From a secondary endosymbiont of Ctenarytaina eucalypti (GTDB lineage: Bacteria > Pseudomonadota > Gammaproteobacteria > Enterobacterales > Enterobacteriaceae), in contig NC_018419.1 of the NCBI RefSeq assembly GCF_000287335.1, positions 310,001 to 374,000 on the forward strand: a DNA stretch of 64,000 nt, read 5' to 3'. Both the position numbers and the translations under genes were made by a program. Below the pieces are notes generated by a model. The model worked only from the letters and a program-made list of their open reading frames with translations, made no database searches and had not been told where the DNA came from. Below, one piece after another: positions 21,298 through 32,298 of the stretch (position 1 is the first letter of the stretch; every line of letters starts with the position of its first letter).

Positions 21298-21423
21298 GAA
21301 TATACGGCATAGTTGATCAAGGTGACGGGCGGTGAGAGTGCGAGAGAAATCGCATTTCGGTGCAGCATACCTCCATGATGCAGCACGGGCGTATCAGCCT
21401 CTAAAACATTGAAATGCATACTT
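21298..21423 (-). pseudogene. rsxE: relic of RsxE (electron transport complex subunit) C-terminus
   Basis: The minus strand reads MHFNVLEADTPVL then ML..NAISLAL and VTLINY. These align with RsxE LRVEIFHTDSPFL, MLPPGAFIGLGL and KYLID with small gaps. RsxE is a membrane subunit of the complex that reduces SoxR. It sits immediately upstream of nth as in E. coli. Only the last quarter of the gene is readable. Confidence 0.5.
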
Positions 21424-21429
21424 AAATAG

Positions 21430-22190
21430 CGATTTTTTATTAGCAAGAATTTTCAAATACTGAGATACTATCAAGATCGATCTGAGATGCTCAAAAAGCT
21501 GCTCAAGATTTTTAAGAGAATAACATGATGCAGCACTGTGCTCAGTAGACATGCCCCTCATTTACTGCTGAATTATAGTTACGTTATCTGTAATATCAAC
21601 TTATAGATATTTTAACGACAACATGTCTCTATTAAAAAATAGAGAATAAAAGGTGTTCTGCTCTATGCAGTGTTCGTAGAAGATACTGGCTTTATGCGGT
21701 TTACGGTTTGGCCGTGAGGTGTAGATGCATGATTGTAGGTTCCAAGGAGTCATTGATTCACTGTAGCGATAATATGCAAGATATTGACATGCAGAAGCCC
21801 TGGGTTCATTGTTATAGGCATTACCATAAGGTACAGGCAATTTATGTATGCTAGATTCTTCTGAAAAATAGACCTAGATTTATTACTGAAGAAAGTAAAG
21901 ATCTGATATCTTTTTCTTCTGAATCTTTCGCTTGATTACCAATCATATAGCTTCATCATTTATATCAAACCGCTTCCTCACAAACTATTTTAAAAAAAGA
22001 AATCATACATGACAAGAGAATGTAATGCTATATTGAGATCTTCGACTATTATTCATGCTAAGTTAGTAACAGGTGATTAAAACTTTATTTTTGTTTACTT
22101 TGCGGTTTTCTTAACGCATCTTTTATGCTGTCGCTATTGATCGAGCCGTGATTCTGGCTCGTTTGCTGCCCGTTAACTACAGGAACTGTT
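21430..22190. other. no recognisable gene
   Basis: Between the rsxE relic and hxpB. It is too short for the rest of the rsx operon, and a 79-codon minus frame at 21601-21840 is unfamiliar. Confidence 0.5.
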
Positions 22191-22195
22191 TCGTT

Positions 22196-22861
22196 ATGGC
22201 AATGCCTCTTAAACAACAAGCGGTTATCTTTGATATGGATGGCCTCATTATCGACTCCGAGCCACTATGGCACCAAGCAAAGCTAGCGGTATTCGCTGAA
22301 TTAGGAAAACCTTTCTCCCTATTTACCACCCTACCCGATACGCTCGGATTAAGAATCGATGAGGTCATTAATCTATGGTATGAAGCTTCGCCCTGGGAAG
22401 GTTTCTCGCTCTCTTGGGTAAAAAAACGCATCACTGAACGCGCATTGGGCATGATCGAGCAGCAGAGACCACTGCTACCGGGCGTAAAACAAGCTCTGTC
22501 TCTAACCAGAGAGTGCGGGTTGAAAATCGGGCTGGCGTCAGCATCGCCAATGTTTATACTGGAACGAGTGTTAGAAATTTTTTCTTTGAACGACTCTTTT
22601 CAGTTCATCGCTTCGGCGGAAAAGTTGCTGTACAGCAAGCCGCACCCAGAAGTCTATCTACGCGCTGCCGCCGGTCTCGACGTCGATCCAATGCGCTGCT
22701 CGACCCTGGAGGATTCTATCAATGGCATGATAGCTGCGCTAGCAGCGCGTATGCGCTCGATAGTCGTTCCGGATGCCAGACTGCGCCACAGCCCTAGCTG
22801 GAGTCTTGCGCAAGTTAGATTACCTTCACTGCTAGCCTTAGAAGCCGCGCACCTTCTCTAA
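22196..22861 (+). CDS. hxpB: HAD-family sugar phosphatase HxpB (YniC)
   Basis: HxpB is a cytosolic haloacid-dehalogenase phosphatase acting on hexitol and sugar phosphates such as 2-deoxyglucose 6-phosphate, a house-cleaning role. The ATG at 22196, after AGGAA, gives 221 residues (E. coli 222). An in-frame ATG at 22148 would add 16 unconserved residues. HAD motif I is VIFDMDGLIIDSEPLW, motif II is GLASASPMFILE, motif III is the Lys in YSKPHPEVYL, and motif IV is LEDSINGMIAA. An odd survivor among biosynthetic genes; its native substrate in a symbiont is unknown. Confidence 0.95.
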   Translation: MAMPLKQQAVIFDMDGLIIDSEPLWHQAKLAVFAELGKPFSLFTTLPDTLGLRIDEVINLWYEASPWEGFSLSWVKKRITERALGMIEQQRPLLPGVKQALSLTRECGLKIGLASASPMFILERVLEIFSLNDSFQFIASAEKLLYSKPHPEVYLRAAAGLDVDPMRCSTLEDSINGMIAALAARMRSIVVPDARLRHSPSWSLAQVRLPSLLALEAAHLL

Positions 22862-22869
22862 TTGCGCCG

Positions 22870-23825
22870 CTGCTAATATTTTTTCAATAGACAACGCTAA
22901 TTTGGTACTCTTTTCTACTCTTATAAAGAGTATCTCAGATGAAGTTGGTAAACAACAGAGAGTAATGTTATTTTGCTATGTAATTTTCTAAAAACATTCT
23001 CTATATTTCTTTATTGCGTTGTTCTGATGATCTCTAACGCAATAATTTTACGATCGTGTCTAAATATACGAGAATTTGAGAGCAGCTCCTTGTTCAAAAA
23101 GCTATTATTGTGCGATACTTAGAATATTCAGCATTCCTCACAAGGCAACTGTATCTCCTGACCTACTAATGTATCACAGGCATATAGACCCCGATAATGA
23201 TTTGGAAGTTCGGTAAAGAGAAAATACCTCATTGTAGAACATAAACAATTGCGGATAATCTAATAATTTTTTGAGGATTAGAATGTATTGTAAAGCATAT
23301 CAACATTCCATTGAAGAATTTCCCAATGCATGTGCTTTATCGAAGCAAAATGATTCATCATCTCAGAAATACGCCTATCAAATACATCAGTAAAGCTAAT
23401 TTTCAGCTGTCGCGTTTTCTCATTGCCAGCTAACGCTTGCGTCGTACGATACTTATTCAAGGCCAGTTAGCGGACTCTCAATTTTTTGACGCAAAAACAC
23501 TTTAAGAATTATGTTATGAATGACACGGTGAGTTGTTACGCTGAGCATTTTGCGCTAGCCTAAAGGTAATGTGCTAAAATTTATTATTAGCGCGTAGAGT
23601 GCAAGACTGAATGTATACTGCAATATATAAAAAATCTTTATTAAAAAACTTTTTGCACATTGTAGAGATCCATCGTTTCAGTGAACCGAAAATAAAAAGG
23701 ACGGTGAAATTTTTTAGTAATGAAAATTGCTTGTTCAAAGAGGAGGGTGTAGTTTTTGATAAGGTATCATGAGGTAGGTATTCTAGGCAATCGACTCTTG
23801 AGAGAAGAGCACGGATTCATGACTC
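22870..23825. other. no recognisable gene
   Basis: AT-rich, with one 60-codon minus frame at 23278-23460 of no known family. Nothing else seen. Confidence 0.5.
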
Positions 23826-23829
23826 TAGG

Positions 23830-23997
23830 TTATCTCCTCGCTCTTCCAGAATGAGGAGACTCTTGCGCTGGTGTGTAGTTAGCGCGTAATTCACTCGAGA
23901 CTAAATCAATGGCCTCGCGGCTGCTAATACCGTTCCCTATTAAGGCTTGAATGCGCTCAACGGCCTCTTGCTGTTGTTTATGGGTTAATGAATACAT
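23830..23997 (-). CDS. yoaH: small UPF0181 family protein YoaH
   Basis: An intact 55-residue frame on the minus strand, with AAAGGA about 12 bases before the ATG at 23997. It reads [20 protein letters not shown], then [19 protein letters not shown]. This closely follows E. coli YoaH (59 residues): SLTHEQQQKAVERIQELM, then GMSSGQAIALVAEELRANH. The first four residues of the family are missing, and the acidic tail is replaced. Function is unknown in any species. In E. coli yoaH is divergent from pabB, and a pabB-like relic lies divergently to the right here. An unbroken frame with a conserved core inside kilobases of eroded DNA argues that it is still functional. Confidence 0.85.
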   Translation of the reverse strand: MYSLTHKQQQEAVERIQALIGNGISSREAIDLVSSELRANYTPAQESPHSGRARR

Positions 23998-24221
23998 ACG
24001 AATAATTTTCCTTTCATGAAAACGAATATTTCAATTATATCATCAAGACGTCATTCCCTCCATAATCATCAGGATGCGTACTAAAATGATTTCTTTTTGT
24101 CATAAAAAACGCGCATAAGTTGTTTTATAGGAAGCGGACAGTAAAAGATGCAATGTTGATTCAATAAAAATAAAACGTCTTACCACGGCCATCTTACTGC
24201 AGTAGCAGAATAGTTCCGATA

Positions 24222-24400
24222 GATGAACATTTCTATCTATTGCGTTTATCTTTTAGTCATGCCTTTTATCCTACGGTAGTAGCCCTGATCCTCCTGAACG
24301 ACATGCGCTATTCTAGTCATCTGTTTCTTGATAACATAGAGAAATATTAACAGCGCAACAGAACTTGGCTAATGAGCTGATTGATCAGCTTCCATAGATA
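24222..24400 (+). pseudogene. pabB: possible relic of aminodeoxychorismate synthase PabB N-terminus
   Basis: The plus strand from 24222 reads DEHFYLLRLSFSHAF and a little later MRYSSHLFLDNIEK, then NLANELIDQL. PabB begins DAAEFYFSRLSHLPWAM, HPYSRFDIVVAEP and DPLQVLQQVL at similar spacing. It is divergent from yoaH as in E. coli. The catalytic half was not found. PabB makes the p-aminobenzoate precursor of folate. Confidence 0.4.
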
Positions 24401-25455
24401 CTACACACAGTGTATACCCTAGAATACATCTGAATACCCTAATAGCAGCATGTATCGATTGAATAAACATTGATCAGGATCATGCGATGAAAGATCTATT
24501 TACCCTAACATGCGACGACTATGAAAAAATCCTCGCAGTGTATAAAACCCAATAGATACTGTAGCGCTTGCTATGCGATTAGCTGTCCTTTTCATTACAG
24601 TCACACAGGGGCATGTTGAACAATAAAGGCATTTAGTGCGCTCAATATAGATTCTATTAGCAATATCTAATACTCTGGATTGAAATTACTTTCTCATAAA
24701 ATCTAGTTGCATGAGTGTACCTGTAAGCATCAATCGATCTACGGGGATGATGTTATAAAATCTATATTTTGCAACTAGTGTTATTCATGCAGGAATAGCT
24801 AACTCATTCACAGTGCAGGACATTACCCTACTCGATAGTAATCAAACAAGTTTTACCCCCTTTTTTTTCTTAGGGGTTGGCAAAAGTTGATTCAGTCAAC
24901 CCGCCAGATAACTCGGCTGCTGCAGAGACTCAATGATTTTTTATTTCGCTGCATGCAGTGAGGTAAGTCAATGATTACTAAAATGGTAATGTTTTTAAAA
25001 CTTCCTTGGCTAGAACAATAAAAAGTGATCAGCGGAAAATTAGTAGCTGAAATAACTGTTTTTAAAGTGCTGCTGGATAGTTATATTTTTCCTTCTTGAC
25101 GATTGCCAGAAAAGTAAAACCTTTTTTCTATTGAAAAAATATTATAGCAATTCCAGCATTATAAATGCAAATGTATTTGCATAAAACTAGGTCGTGCCAT
25201 ACCAGATTCTGCTCAAAAATACTGAGTATAGTCCCATATCAAACTAAAGTTTTTTACCTCCTTCTTTTATCAAGAAAATCTAAGAGGAACGCCTTGCATT
25301 CCTTTAACGCTTCACCCATCGACCCTTAAGCACTGCAAGCATTATCTCTTCCAAAAATATGTATTTTCCCTTATGGTGTGTTGCGGGATCAAAGTAATAT
25401 GCTTTCCTTCCATTGCCGCAAGAGCGGTTTTTCTTTTTTTTAAATAAGTCAGAGA
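24401..25455. other. no recognisable gene; likely eroded pabB body
   Basis: Stop-dense DNA of about the length left for pabB. I could not pick out the chorismate-binding motifs. Nothing else recognisable before asnS. Confidence 0.45.
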
Positions 25456-25462
25456 GCGTGGT

Positions 25463-26863
25463 ATGAGCGTAGTGCCTGTGGTAGATGTACTAAAAGGGCG
25501 GATGCCGGCTAATAGTGAAGTCACTGTACAAGGTTGGGTGCGTACTCGTCGAGACTCCAAAGCTGGCATCTCTTTTCTTGCGGTCTATGACGGCTCTTGC
25601 TTCGATCCCTTACAGGTTGTTATTAACGATACGCTGCCTAATTATAATCAAGAGATTCTACGCCTGACTACAGGCTGTTCTGTATGGATAACTGGCCGGG
25701 TCGTAGAATCTTTAGGAAGTGGTCAACGTTACGAAATACAGGCTCAAATTGCTAAAGTCCTCGGCTGGGTCGAGGATCCAGATACCTATCCTATGGCCGC
25801 CAAGCGACATAGCCTGGAATATCTTCGAGAAGTTGCCCATCTTCGACCCCGTAGCAACTTGATTGGTGCCGTAACTAGAGTCCGTCACACCCTCGCGCAA
25901 GCTATTCATCGTTTTATGAATGAGCAGGGCTTTTTCTGGGTGTCAACGCCGTTAATTACCGCCTTTGATACCGAAGGCGTAGGCGAAATGTTTCGCGTTT
26001 CTACCCTAGATTTAGAGCATCTGCCACGCACGGCGGATGGCAAAATCAATTATCATGAAGACTTTTTTGGTCAAGAAACTTTCTTAACCGTTTCTGGCCA
26101 GTTGAACGCTGAAAGTTACGCTTGTGCTTTGTCAAAAATCTACACATTTGGCCCGACATTCCGAGCGGAAAATTCTAATACCAGCCGTCATCTCGCCGAA
26201 TTTTGGATGGTTGAGCCGGAAGTTGCGCTTGCCACCTTAGATGATGCGGCTAGCCTAGCAGAAGCTATGTTGAAATATCTATTTCAAGCGGTATTAAACG
26301 AGCGGGATGACGATATGCGGTTTTTCGCTGAAAAGATTGACAAAAACGCAATACATCGTTTAAACGACTTTATTATTGCAGATTTCGCGAAAGTTGACTA
26401 TACTGAAGCGGTAAACGTTCTGAGAACATGTGGAAAAAATTTTCAACATCCAGCTTCCTGGGGCCTTGATTTATCTTCGGAACATGAACGCTATTTATCA
26501 GACATACACTTCAAATCACCCGTAGTAGTAAAAAATTATCCTAAGGATATAAAGCCTTTTTACATGCGTATGAATGAGGATGGTAAAACGGTCGCGGCTA
26601 TGGATATCCTAGCACCTGGTATCGGTGAAATCATTGGCGGATCGCAGCGTGAAGAGCGGTTGGGCAAACTGGATAAGCGCTTGGAAGAAATGCGTTTAGA
26701 AAAAGAAGATTACTGGTGGTATCGTGATTTGCGTCGCTATGGAACCGTTCCACATGCAGGGTTTGGATTAGGCTTGGAGAGATTAATAGTTTATGTTACA
26801 GGCATACAAAATGTTCGTGATGTGATACCCTTCCCGCGCAGTCCAGGTAATGCCGCTTTTTAA
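25463..26863 (+). CDS. asnS: asparaginyl-tRNA synthetase AsnS
   Basis: AsnS charges tRNA-Asn with asparagine. The product is 466 residues, identical in length to E. coli, with start [12 protein letters not shown] at 25463. The N-terminal OB fold binds the anticodon ([20 protein letters not shown]). Class II motif 2 is [15 protein letters not shown] and motif 3 is [15 protein letters not shown]. The gene keeps its old neighbourhood: an aspC relic and gloC follow, matching E. coli asnS-ompF-aspC-gloC, although ompF is not recognisable. A weak 7 bp hairpin at 26872-26895 follows the stop. Confidence 0.98.
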   Translation: MSVVPVVDVLKGRMPANSEVTVQGWVRTRRDSKAGISFLAVYDGSCFDPLQVVINDTLPNYNQEILRLTTGCSVWITGRVVESLGSGQRYEIQAQIAKVLGWVEDPDTYPMAAKRHSLEYLREVAHLRPRSNLIGAVTRVRHTLAQAIHRFMNEQGFFWVSTPLITAFDTEGVGEMFRVSTLDLEHLPRTADGKINYHEDFFGQETFLTVSGQLNAESYACALSKIYTFGPTFRAENSNTSRHLAEFWMVEPEVALATLDDAASLAEAMLKYLFQAVLNERDDDMRFFAEKIDKNAIHRLNDFIIADFAKVDYTEAVNVLRTCGKNFQHPASWGLDLSSEHERYLSDIHFKSPVVVKNYPKDIKPFYMRMNEDGKTVAAMDILAPGIGEIIGGSQREERLGKLDKRLEEMRLEKEDYWWYRDLRRYGTVPHAGFGLGLERLIVYVTGIQNVRDVIPFPRSPGNAAF

Positions 26864-26899
26864 TTTTTTGGCTTGATAGGTTTGATTGTATCAAGAAGG

Positions 26900-28320
26900 A
26901 TTTCTCTAAGTCTTTTATAGAAGTGATATTCTGCTGCGCTTCGCACAGTTTGCAAAATTCATAATATGATGATCCGATGATGCTCTTTAAAATTAACAGC
27001 CATGACGCCCCACCGAAACATCAGCGTCATGCAGGCTGTGAGATTACCGGTAAGATTTTTAACCACAACTATAGCAGTCTCAGCCAATAAAATCGGTAGT
27101 AATTTACTTTCTTTTTTATAGGCATTCTTGTTCTTTCTAAGAACCTGATTTTCGTAAATTTTTTACGATAAAAATATGCAGTGCACGAATACCAAAGGCT
27201 GCCTCTAAGGGGGTCATATACTTTATAGTTTTTACCAACCAAGCATCATCATGCTATCTTTTATTATAATTACCATAAGCCGACACTGATGGACCGCTTT
27301 TTAAATGAATCAGCTTTATCAAATACAGAAGAGGCTCTATTTAAGAGAAAATGCTGTATAATAAACTGCCATGAAGCACATTTCATTTATTGTTCTATCC
27401 ATTACTGTATTTTACCTAACCCCATGTTAATGTTCTTGAGACCATTTTCTAGTTTTAACTTTCTCTTTCAGAAACGATGTTCAGGCTAGTACTATAAAGG
27501 ACTTCAGAAATACCGGCACCCTGTCTTGATGTTTTTGCACTAACAGCTAATCTCTTTTCTCGCGTGATGAGAGAAAATAGTGCGCTGATCTTAACGATCG
27601 GTGGCTGCATGAGTTTAAAAATAGAGTTAGTGGATCCTGATCCAACCCTAAAGAAAAAGTTAAATATCTATATGCATCTTGCAGATCGTCTGATAGCCTA
27701 TTCTGAGCCGCTTCGAAGGATAGACTATTTATCATTGCCTGAACGATACACGAGTTAGCCGAAACCCAGATATCAATAACCTTTTTATCGTGTTTACCAG
27801 CAGTCACTAGACCCGATAGACAAGCACTACAGCGCATGTGATACCATCGTAGTTATCTCTGTCTTTCCGGATGGCACATATAAACCGCACTTATCCTGCT
27901 TAATGTTCAGATTGCCCCGCTGCTTGCAGACTATGTTCTCAGTATACGAGCTGGTAGCTAACACTAGAGCTGTCCTATAAAGGCGAGATTATGCACACGA
28001 ATACATTGAGGCGAGAGAATGATTTCCAACACTTTAGAGCCCTTGACTCAAACCAAAATCTCGGTTAGTTAATGCTATTTAAAATAAACGATTCGTGTAC
28101 GCAATGACATTACTTCTAAGCTCTTTCATCGGTTCATACCTTTCTATGTTCGTCATTTTTAATATATCGACACAGCAGTGCCATTTTTACCCTTTCTGAA
28201 CAATCTAAGAAAGTAAAGATAAAACCCTACTTGCATTCCCTTGAATAACATGCAACGTACTATTGAAAAATAAGCAATGCTATTACTAGTTTAGTAGGCT
28301 TTTTGCAGACCATGCCCTTT
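26900..28320. other. no recognisable gene; expected place of ompF
   Basis: By synteny an outer-membrane porin gene would lie here on the plus strand. I could not find porin strands. The frames present (66 codons at 27289, 96 codons on the minus strand at 27547-27837) match nothing known. Confidence 0.45.
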
Positions 28321-28329
28321 TGACTTTTT

Positions 28330-29160
28330 TCTTCTGTTTGAAAGATATTCTGGTCACTGCAACAGATCTAATTCACAGGCAGAGGGGTCTCTTTCTCTAT
28401 GATCAGAGCTTAAGTATAATCAATTTTAGTATTCGCATTGATAGGGATAACACCGGCAATACGCTACTGCTAAGCAGTGTAAATCAGAAAACGCGCTATT
28501 TCTGGAGAATGAATCTGATAAAAACTATTAGCATATTAACTATAGTAGAGGTTTATGAGGTATGCAGATTACGATTTTTTATACTAGTCAGTACGTACAC
28601 GCCCTAACCCCGGCCGGAAAAAATGTGCAGCATATATCCGCAGATTTTTTTTCGCATACTAGGGGCGTACGTACGTCCGAGCAGCGGTTGCTTCAAGTAG
28701 GGCGCTCCCGCTGCTCTAACCGCCAGGTGCTCGCTACTTCTCTTCGACTGCATTGATTAGGGTTTTGAGCTTGGCCTAGAGGAGGGTGTGGCAGGATTAC
28801 ACATTTTTTTGAAAAGAATCAGACGCTCTTGGTTTAACATTGCCGTATCAAGGTATTGCGTATAATACAATTGTCAGCTCCTTCATTATACGCAATACCC
28901 CATAGGGTAATTACTGATTATGCCGTCTGCTACTTAAAAGCCATAATGCACTCCAAGCGATCCAGGAAGACGATGCCATCGTTGACACAATAGCAAGGAC
29001 AAAATCCTATGCTTCTGGTTGGGAGAAAGAGTTGAGTTATATGAGATAATAAATCTAGCGTATGCGAAAATTGTTTGTCTATAGGCTTCTAATAGAGCGC
29101 CACGTTCTGCAGCACTGCAGCTTTTTTAGATGACACCAGGGAATGGTCTGCTTTAGCTAA
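28330..29160 (+). pseudogene. aspC: relic of aspartate aminotransferase AspC
   Basis: The best part is 28591-28745: ALTPAGKNVQHISAD, then TSEQRLLQ and RQVLATSL. These follow AspC NPPAHGASVVATILSND, WEQELTD and RQLFVNTL. Before it, about 28352-28420 reads DLIHRQRGLFLYDQSL (AspC QLSVEKGWLPLFDFAY), and SSVNQKTRYFW sits where the PLP-lysine loop SSYSKNFGLYN belongs, with the Lys lost. Near 29132 MTPGN matches MTPDN close to the C-terminus. Several frames and stops. It stands between asnS and gloC as in E. coli. AspC supplies aspartate, so loss points to import or another aminotransferase. Confidence 0.7.
28852..28899. repeat. 15 bp perfect inverted repeat within the aspC relic
   Basis: Arms GGTATTGCGTATAAT (28852-28866) and 28885-28899 around an 18-base loop, no mismatch, no T-run. 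It lies in decayed aspC sequence where a hairpin has no expected role. Confidence 0.85.
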
Positions 29161-29394
29161 TTCAATCAGGAACGGGTACTAAACCTATTTTGCTAATCAA
29201 GGATTGATGTAATTAATGCGTGCTAAATCCAAGTGCCTTGGATAAGGCTAAATAACAGGGCGCCGTTGCGCGAAGCTCTTTTAGCAATGCTGTAACTGCT
29301 AGCTAATTTATCTCAGAACAGGAATTCCTCTAGCAATATTATGAAAGAAATAATCTGATGCCTCTGCATGTTACAGCGTGAGAAGCATCAAGAA

Positions 29395-30036
29395 CTAAGT
29401 CGATAACGCCTGCAAACAAGGATTATTGCGGCGCTCGTGACCCAAAAATGACATGGGTCCGTGGCCCGGCAGAAAAGCAATCTCATCCGACAACGGCATC
29501 AACTTATTCTGAATAGAATGAATTAGTGTCGCTTTATCACCGCCCGGCAGGTCAGTACGGCCAATCATGCCATGAAATAACACATCCCCCATGAGAATAA
29601 ACTTCGCTGCTTTATTCCAGAACACTACATGTCCTGGAGAATGGCCTGGGCAATGTAGTACGCTGAACGATAACTGTCCGAGGGTAAGTGTGACACCCCT
29701 TTTTAGCCAATAATCAGGCATGAAGGACGGAATGCATTTTACGCCAAACATTTGACACTGTGCTGGTAAGCTCGTCAGAAGCGGTGCATCTGCTCGATGC
29801 GGACCGAGGATCGGAACGTGATAAAAAAGCGCCAGCTCCCTGGCGGCACCAACATGATCTAGATGAGCGTGAGTTAGCCATATTTTCTTTACCATCACGC
29901 CCTGCGCCGCCACTTCTTGACGCACTCGTTCCGCTTCACCGCCAGGATCGACTAAGGCAGCTTCACCGGTCTGCTTGCACCAAATCAAAGAACAATTCTG
30001 GCTGAAAGCTGTTACTGGAATAATGTGATATTTCAC
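29395..30036 (-). CDS. gloC: hydroxyacylglutathione hydrolase GloC (YcbL)
   Basis: A type II glyoxalase of the metallo-beta-lactamase fold; it hydrolyses S-lactoylglutathione in methylglyoxal detoxification. The start chosen is GTG at 30036, with AGGA 6 bases upstream, giving 213 residues beginning [20 protein letters not shown], like E. coli [20 protein letters not shown] (215). An ATG ten codons upstream gives residues unlike the family. The metal motif THAHLDHVG is complete, followed by [30 protein letters not shown] and LPGHGPMS. Convergent with the aspC relic. The ycbK relic is upstream, as in E. coli. Confidence 0.95.
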   Translation of the reverse strand: [213 protein letters not shown]

Positions 30037-30129
30037 GTTGTATCCTATATAATATTTTACCCCCATTGTACACTGAAAAAGCTTTCCTATTGATGAGAAT
30101 TTTATCGTATAACTAGGTTTTAGGGTCGA

Positions 30130-30275
30130 GAAATGTTAAGAATAGAAAAATTGTCATCTACAGTACTTCCTATACGTCACGTTATGAGCGATTTTTAGCG
30201 GACCTTCCCTTAATAGCACAATATGGGCTTTTCACAATCCATGATATCAGCGCTTTACGTCCATAGGATTGCTTT
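30130..30275 (-). pseudogene. ycbK: relic of YcbK (DUF882 peptidoglycan-related protein) C-terminus
   Basis: The minus strand reads KALISWIVKSPYCAIK then LREGPLKIAHNVTY, aligning with YcbK QAMDFHIEGIALSNIR then IRKAALSMRAGGVGY. A weaker R-x-x-F match to PRSNF follows. YcbK is a Tat-exported protein of the murein endopeptidase family. It lies directly upstream of gloC on the same strand, as in E. coli. Only the last third is readable. Confidence 0.55.
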
Positions 30276-30289
30276 TTATTTAAAAGTGC

Positions 30290-32290
30290 ATGATAGTTCT
30301 ATGTACCCTGGTAAGCGAACATTAACCATCCTAAATTTCTGCATTTCAAGGCTACTCTTTAGAGACTATGTGACTCTAATAAGCTGAGGTTTGATTGTCA
30401 GAGCTGTAATTAACAAAAAATCACGGAAAAATAATTTTATCAATTGAGTTACATTTGACAGTCGTTCTCAAATTCTAATTTGAAAACGCAGTATTTCTGA
30501 CTAGTCAAGATGCGAGTAGAGCTGATTATGATGCGAAGCGCACAGTATTACACATCCCTGTAGTCCGCTGACACTCTTTCAATTTTACACTATTTTCTCA
30601 CCTCCCTGCCCGTAATAGTCATAACCACTTGAAGCACCAACTAAAAGATTTTTAACTGAATGGAATACCGTAATTTCAGCTAGTAAAGCGCCGGTGAGAA
30701 TATCATATCCATTCCTAGGTATGATGTACCGTTGGTAAGATACCAATGTGTGACTGCGTTTGGCTTGTTCACTAAATATTCATTTCTGTTATTGCAGTGC
30801 AGTAATTAGTCCCTATAAGGTAAAATGAACATTTTGTAAACTAAAGCACTTTTTATCATGATAATCTCAGATAACTATCTTCATTTAAAAAATAGCATCT
30901 ATAGCAGAAGGAGTGATTAAAAGCGTTCCCTCACTGACGTCGGGAAAAATTTTAAATCATATTTATTGATTCTCAGAGTATATAATAAAAAAGCTAATCT
31001 TGTCTACATTGCAAGAGCAACCTGTTTTTGGTTAGAGCATAATGGCAATACTCTGCTACTTAGAGAGTAGAGAGAGCACTACGCTGATGATAATGCAATT
31101 CCTATTGAACCTTTCCTTCAAGAGCTTTGTAGCGTAACCTAAAGTCATGTGTTGAAATTTCAAGATTCACCATCAGCATCCTTAAACTATTCTTTTCTTG
31201 GTACGAGGTACAACCGATTGCTATCAGAATCACGCCCTTAAGATTTAGTCAAATTATGCATTGAGTCATTGAGAGAACCGTACTTAAAGTCTTGCATGAG
31301 AAGAAAAAAGTAACGCATCTGCTGTCGATAGATTAACAGTACCCATAACCTGTTGCTCTCCGTCAGGGGGAGGAAAGAAGAGTGCACGAATCTTTGCCAA
31401 TGTATTGTATCGTAGAAACACTCATGCGCAGCCTCTACAAGATTTGATAACGTAAGTCTAAAAACAACCGGTTTAGCGGAATCGTAAAAAGCAGTTATGC
31501 TATACATTCTATAGGCATTAAGCGTTGTTAAAGAAGATTATTAAGTGCATGATCGTATCAATGAGAATTCATAATATTATGTAGCCGAGTACTACATACT
31601 ATGCGCATAAGAACACAGATACAACTCAAGATCTCTGAATAGTAGTCATGTTCTCCAGCAGGCTAGTAGGTAATTCTAGACATGCATTGACTCGTGCGCA
31701 AGCATCTTCTTAGTTTAAAGCCTGCATTAGGTATTAATCTGAGTTTATTTTATTACAATCAAAATTGTGGATCAGTTTAGTGACAGTAATTAATATACAT
31801 CATTAGACTATATAGCGTTGATGCGGAATAAAAAATTAGGTATTTTTGGTATGCACGATTCATGCAATATGTTTATCATTCCCTAAATGGTGATTTGTTT
31901 ATAACGTCTTTTGATATCTTGCGCTCTTACAAGAGGCAATCGGTTTAATAAATCGATAGAATATGGTATGTTAATAAGTAAATCTTCTTGCTAAAAAACC
32001 TGCCGCTCCTGACATGCTATCTTAACCCCCCCCCCCGAGCTCGCCAGCATTGCAATCGTTCACGACGTTGCTGCTTTTAGTAAATTTTGATCTCTCTCGA
32101 TAAAATACGCTCACGATTCTCCATAAATATCATTATAGAAGAGCGGCTTGCGACTGCCCGCTTTCTAGCTTCTAAGAGCGACTGACGTTTACTGCTCTTG
32201 GGGTTAGCACTACCCAGTGGTCATGTTGTTCTCGCAGGAGATCTCCACCTTTCGAATATGCCATGTAATTTACACAATCTAATGTAGATA
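30290..32290. other. 2 kb with no recognisable gene
   Basis: By synteny the rest of ycbK and ldtD would lie here on the minus strand. I recognised neither. An 89-codon minus frame at 31238-31507 is unfamiliar. A run of 11 C lies at 32026-32036. Confidence 0.45.
32026..32036 (+). repeat. poly-C tract of 11
   Basis: Eleven consecutive C in otherwise AT-rich non-coding DNA. No repeat structure around it. Confidence 0.95.
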
Positions 32291-32298
32291 ACAACTGA

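Noticed and set aside
28640-28760. tRNA-like text on the minus strand (a GGTTAGAGCA-like D-arm string) in a GC-rich patch
   Set aside because: No acceptor stem, T-loop or CCA end can be folded, and the plus strand reads as the aspC relic with matching residue order, which explains the GC-rich patch.
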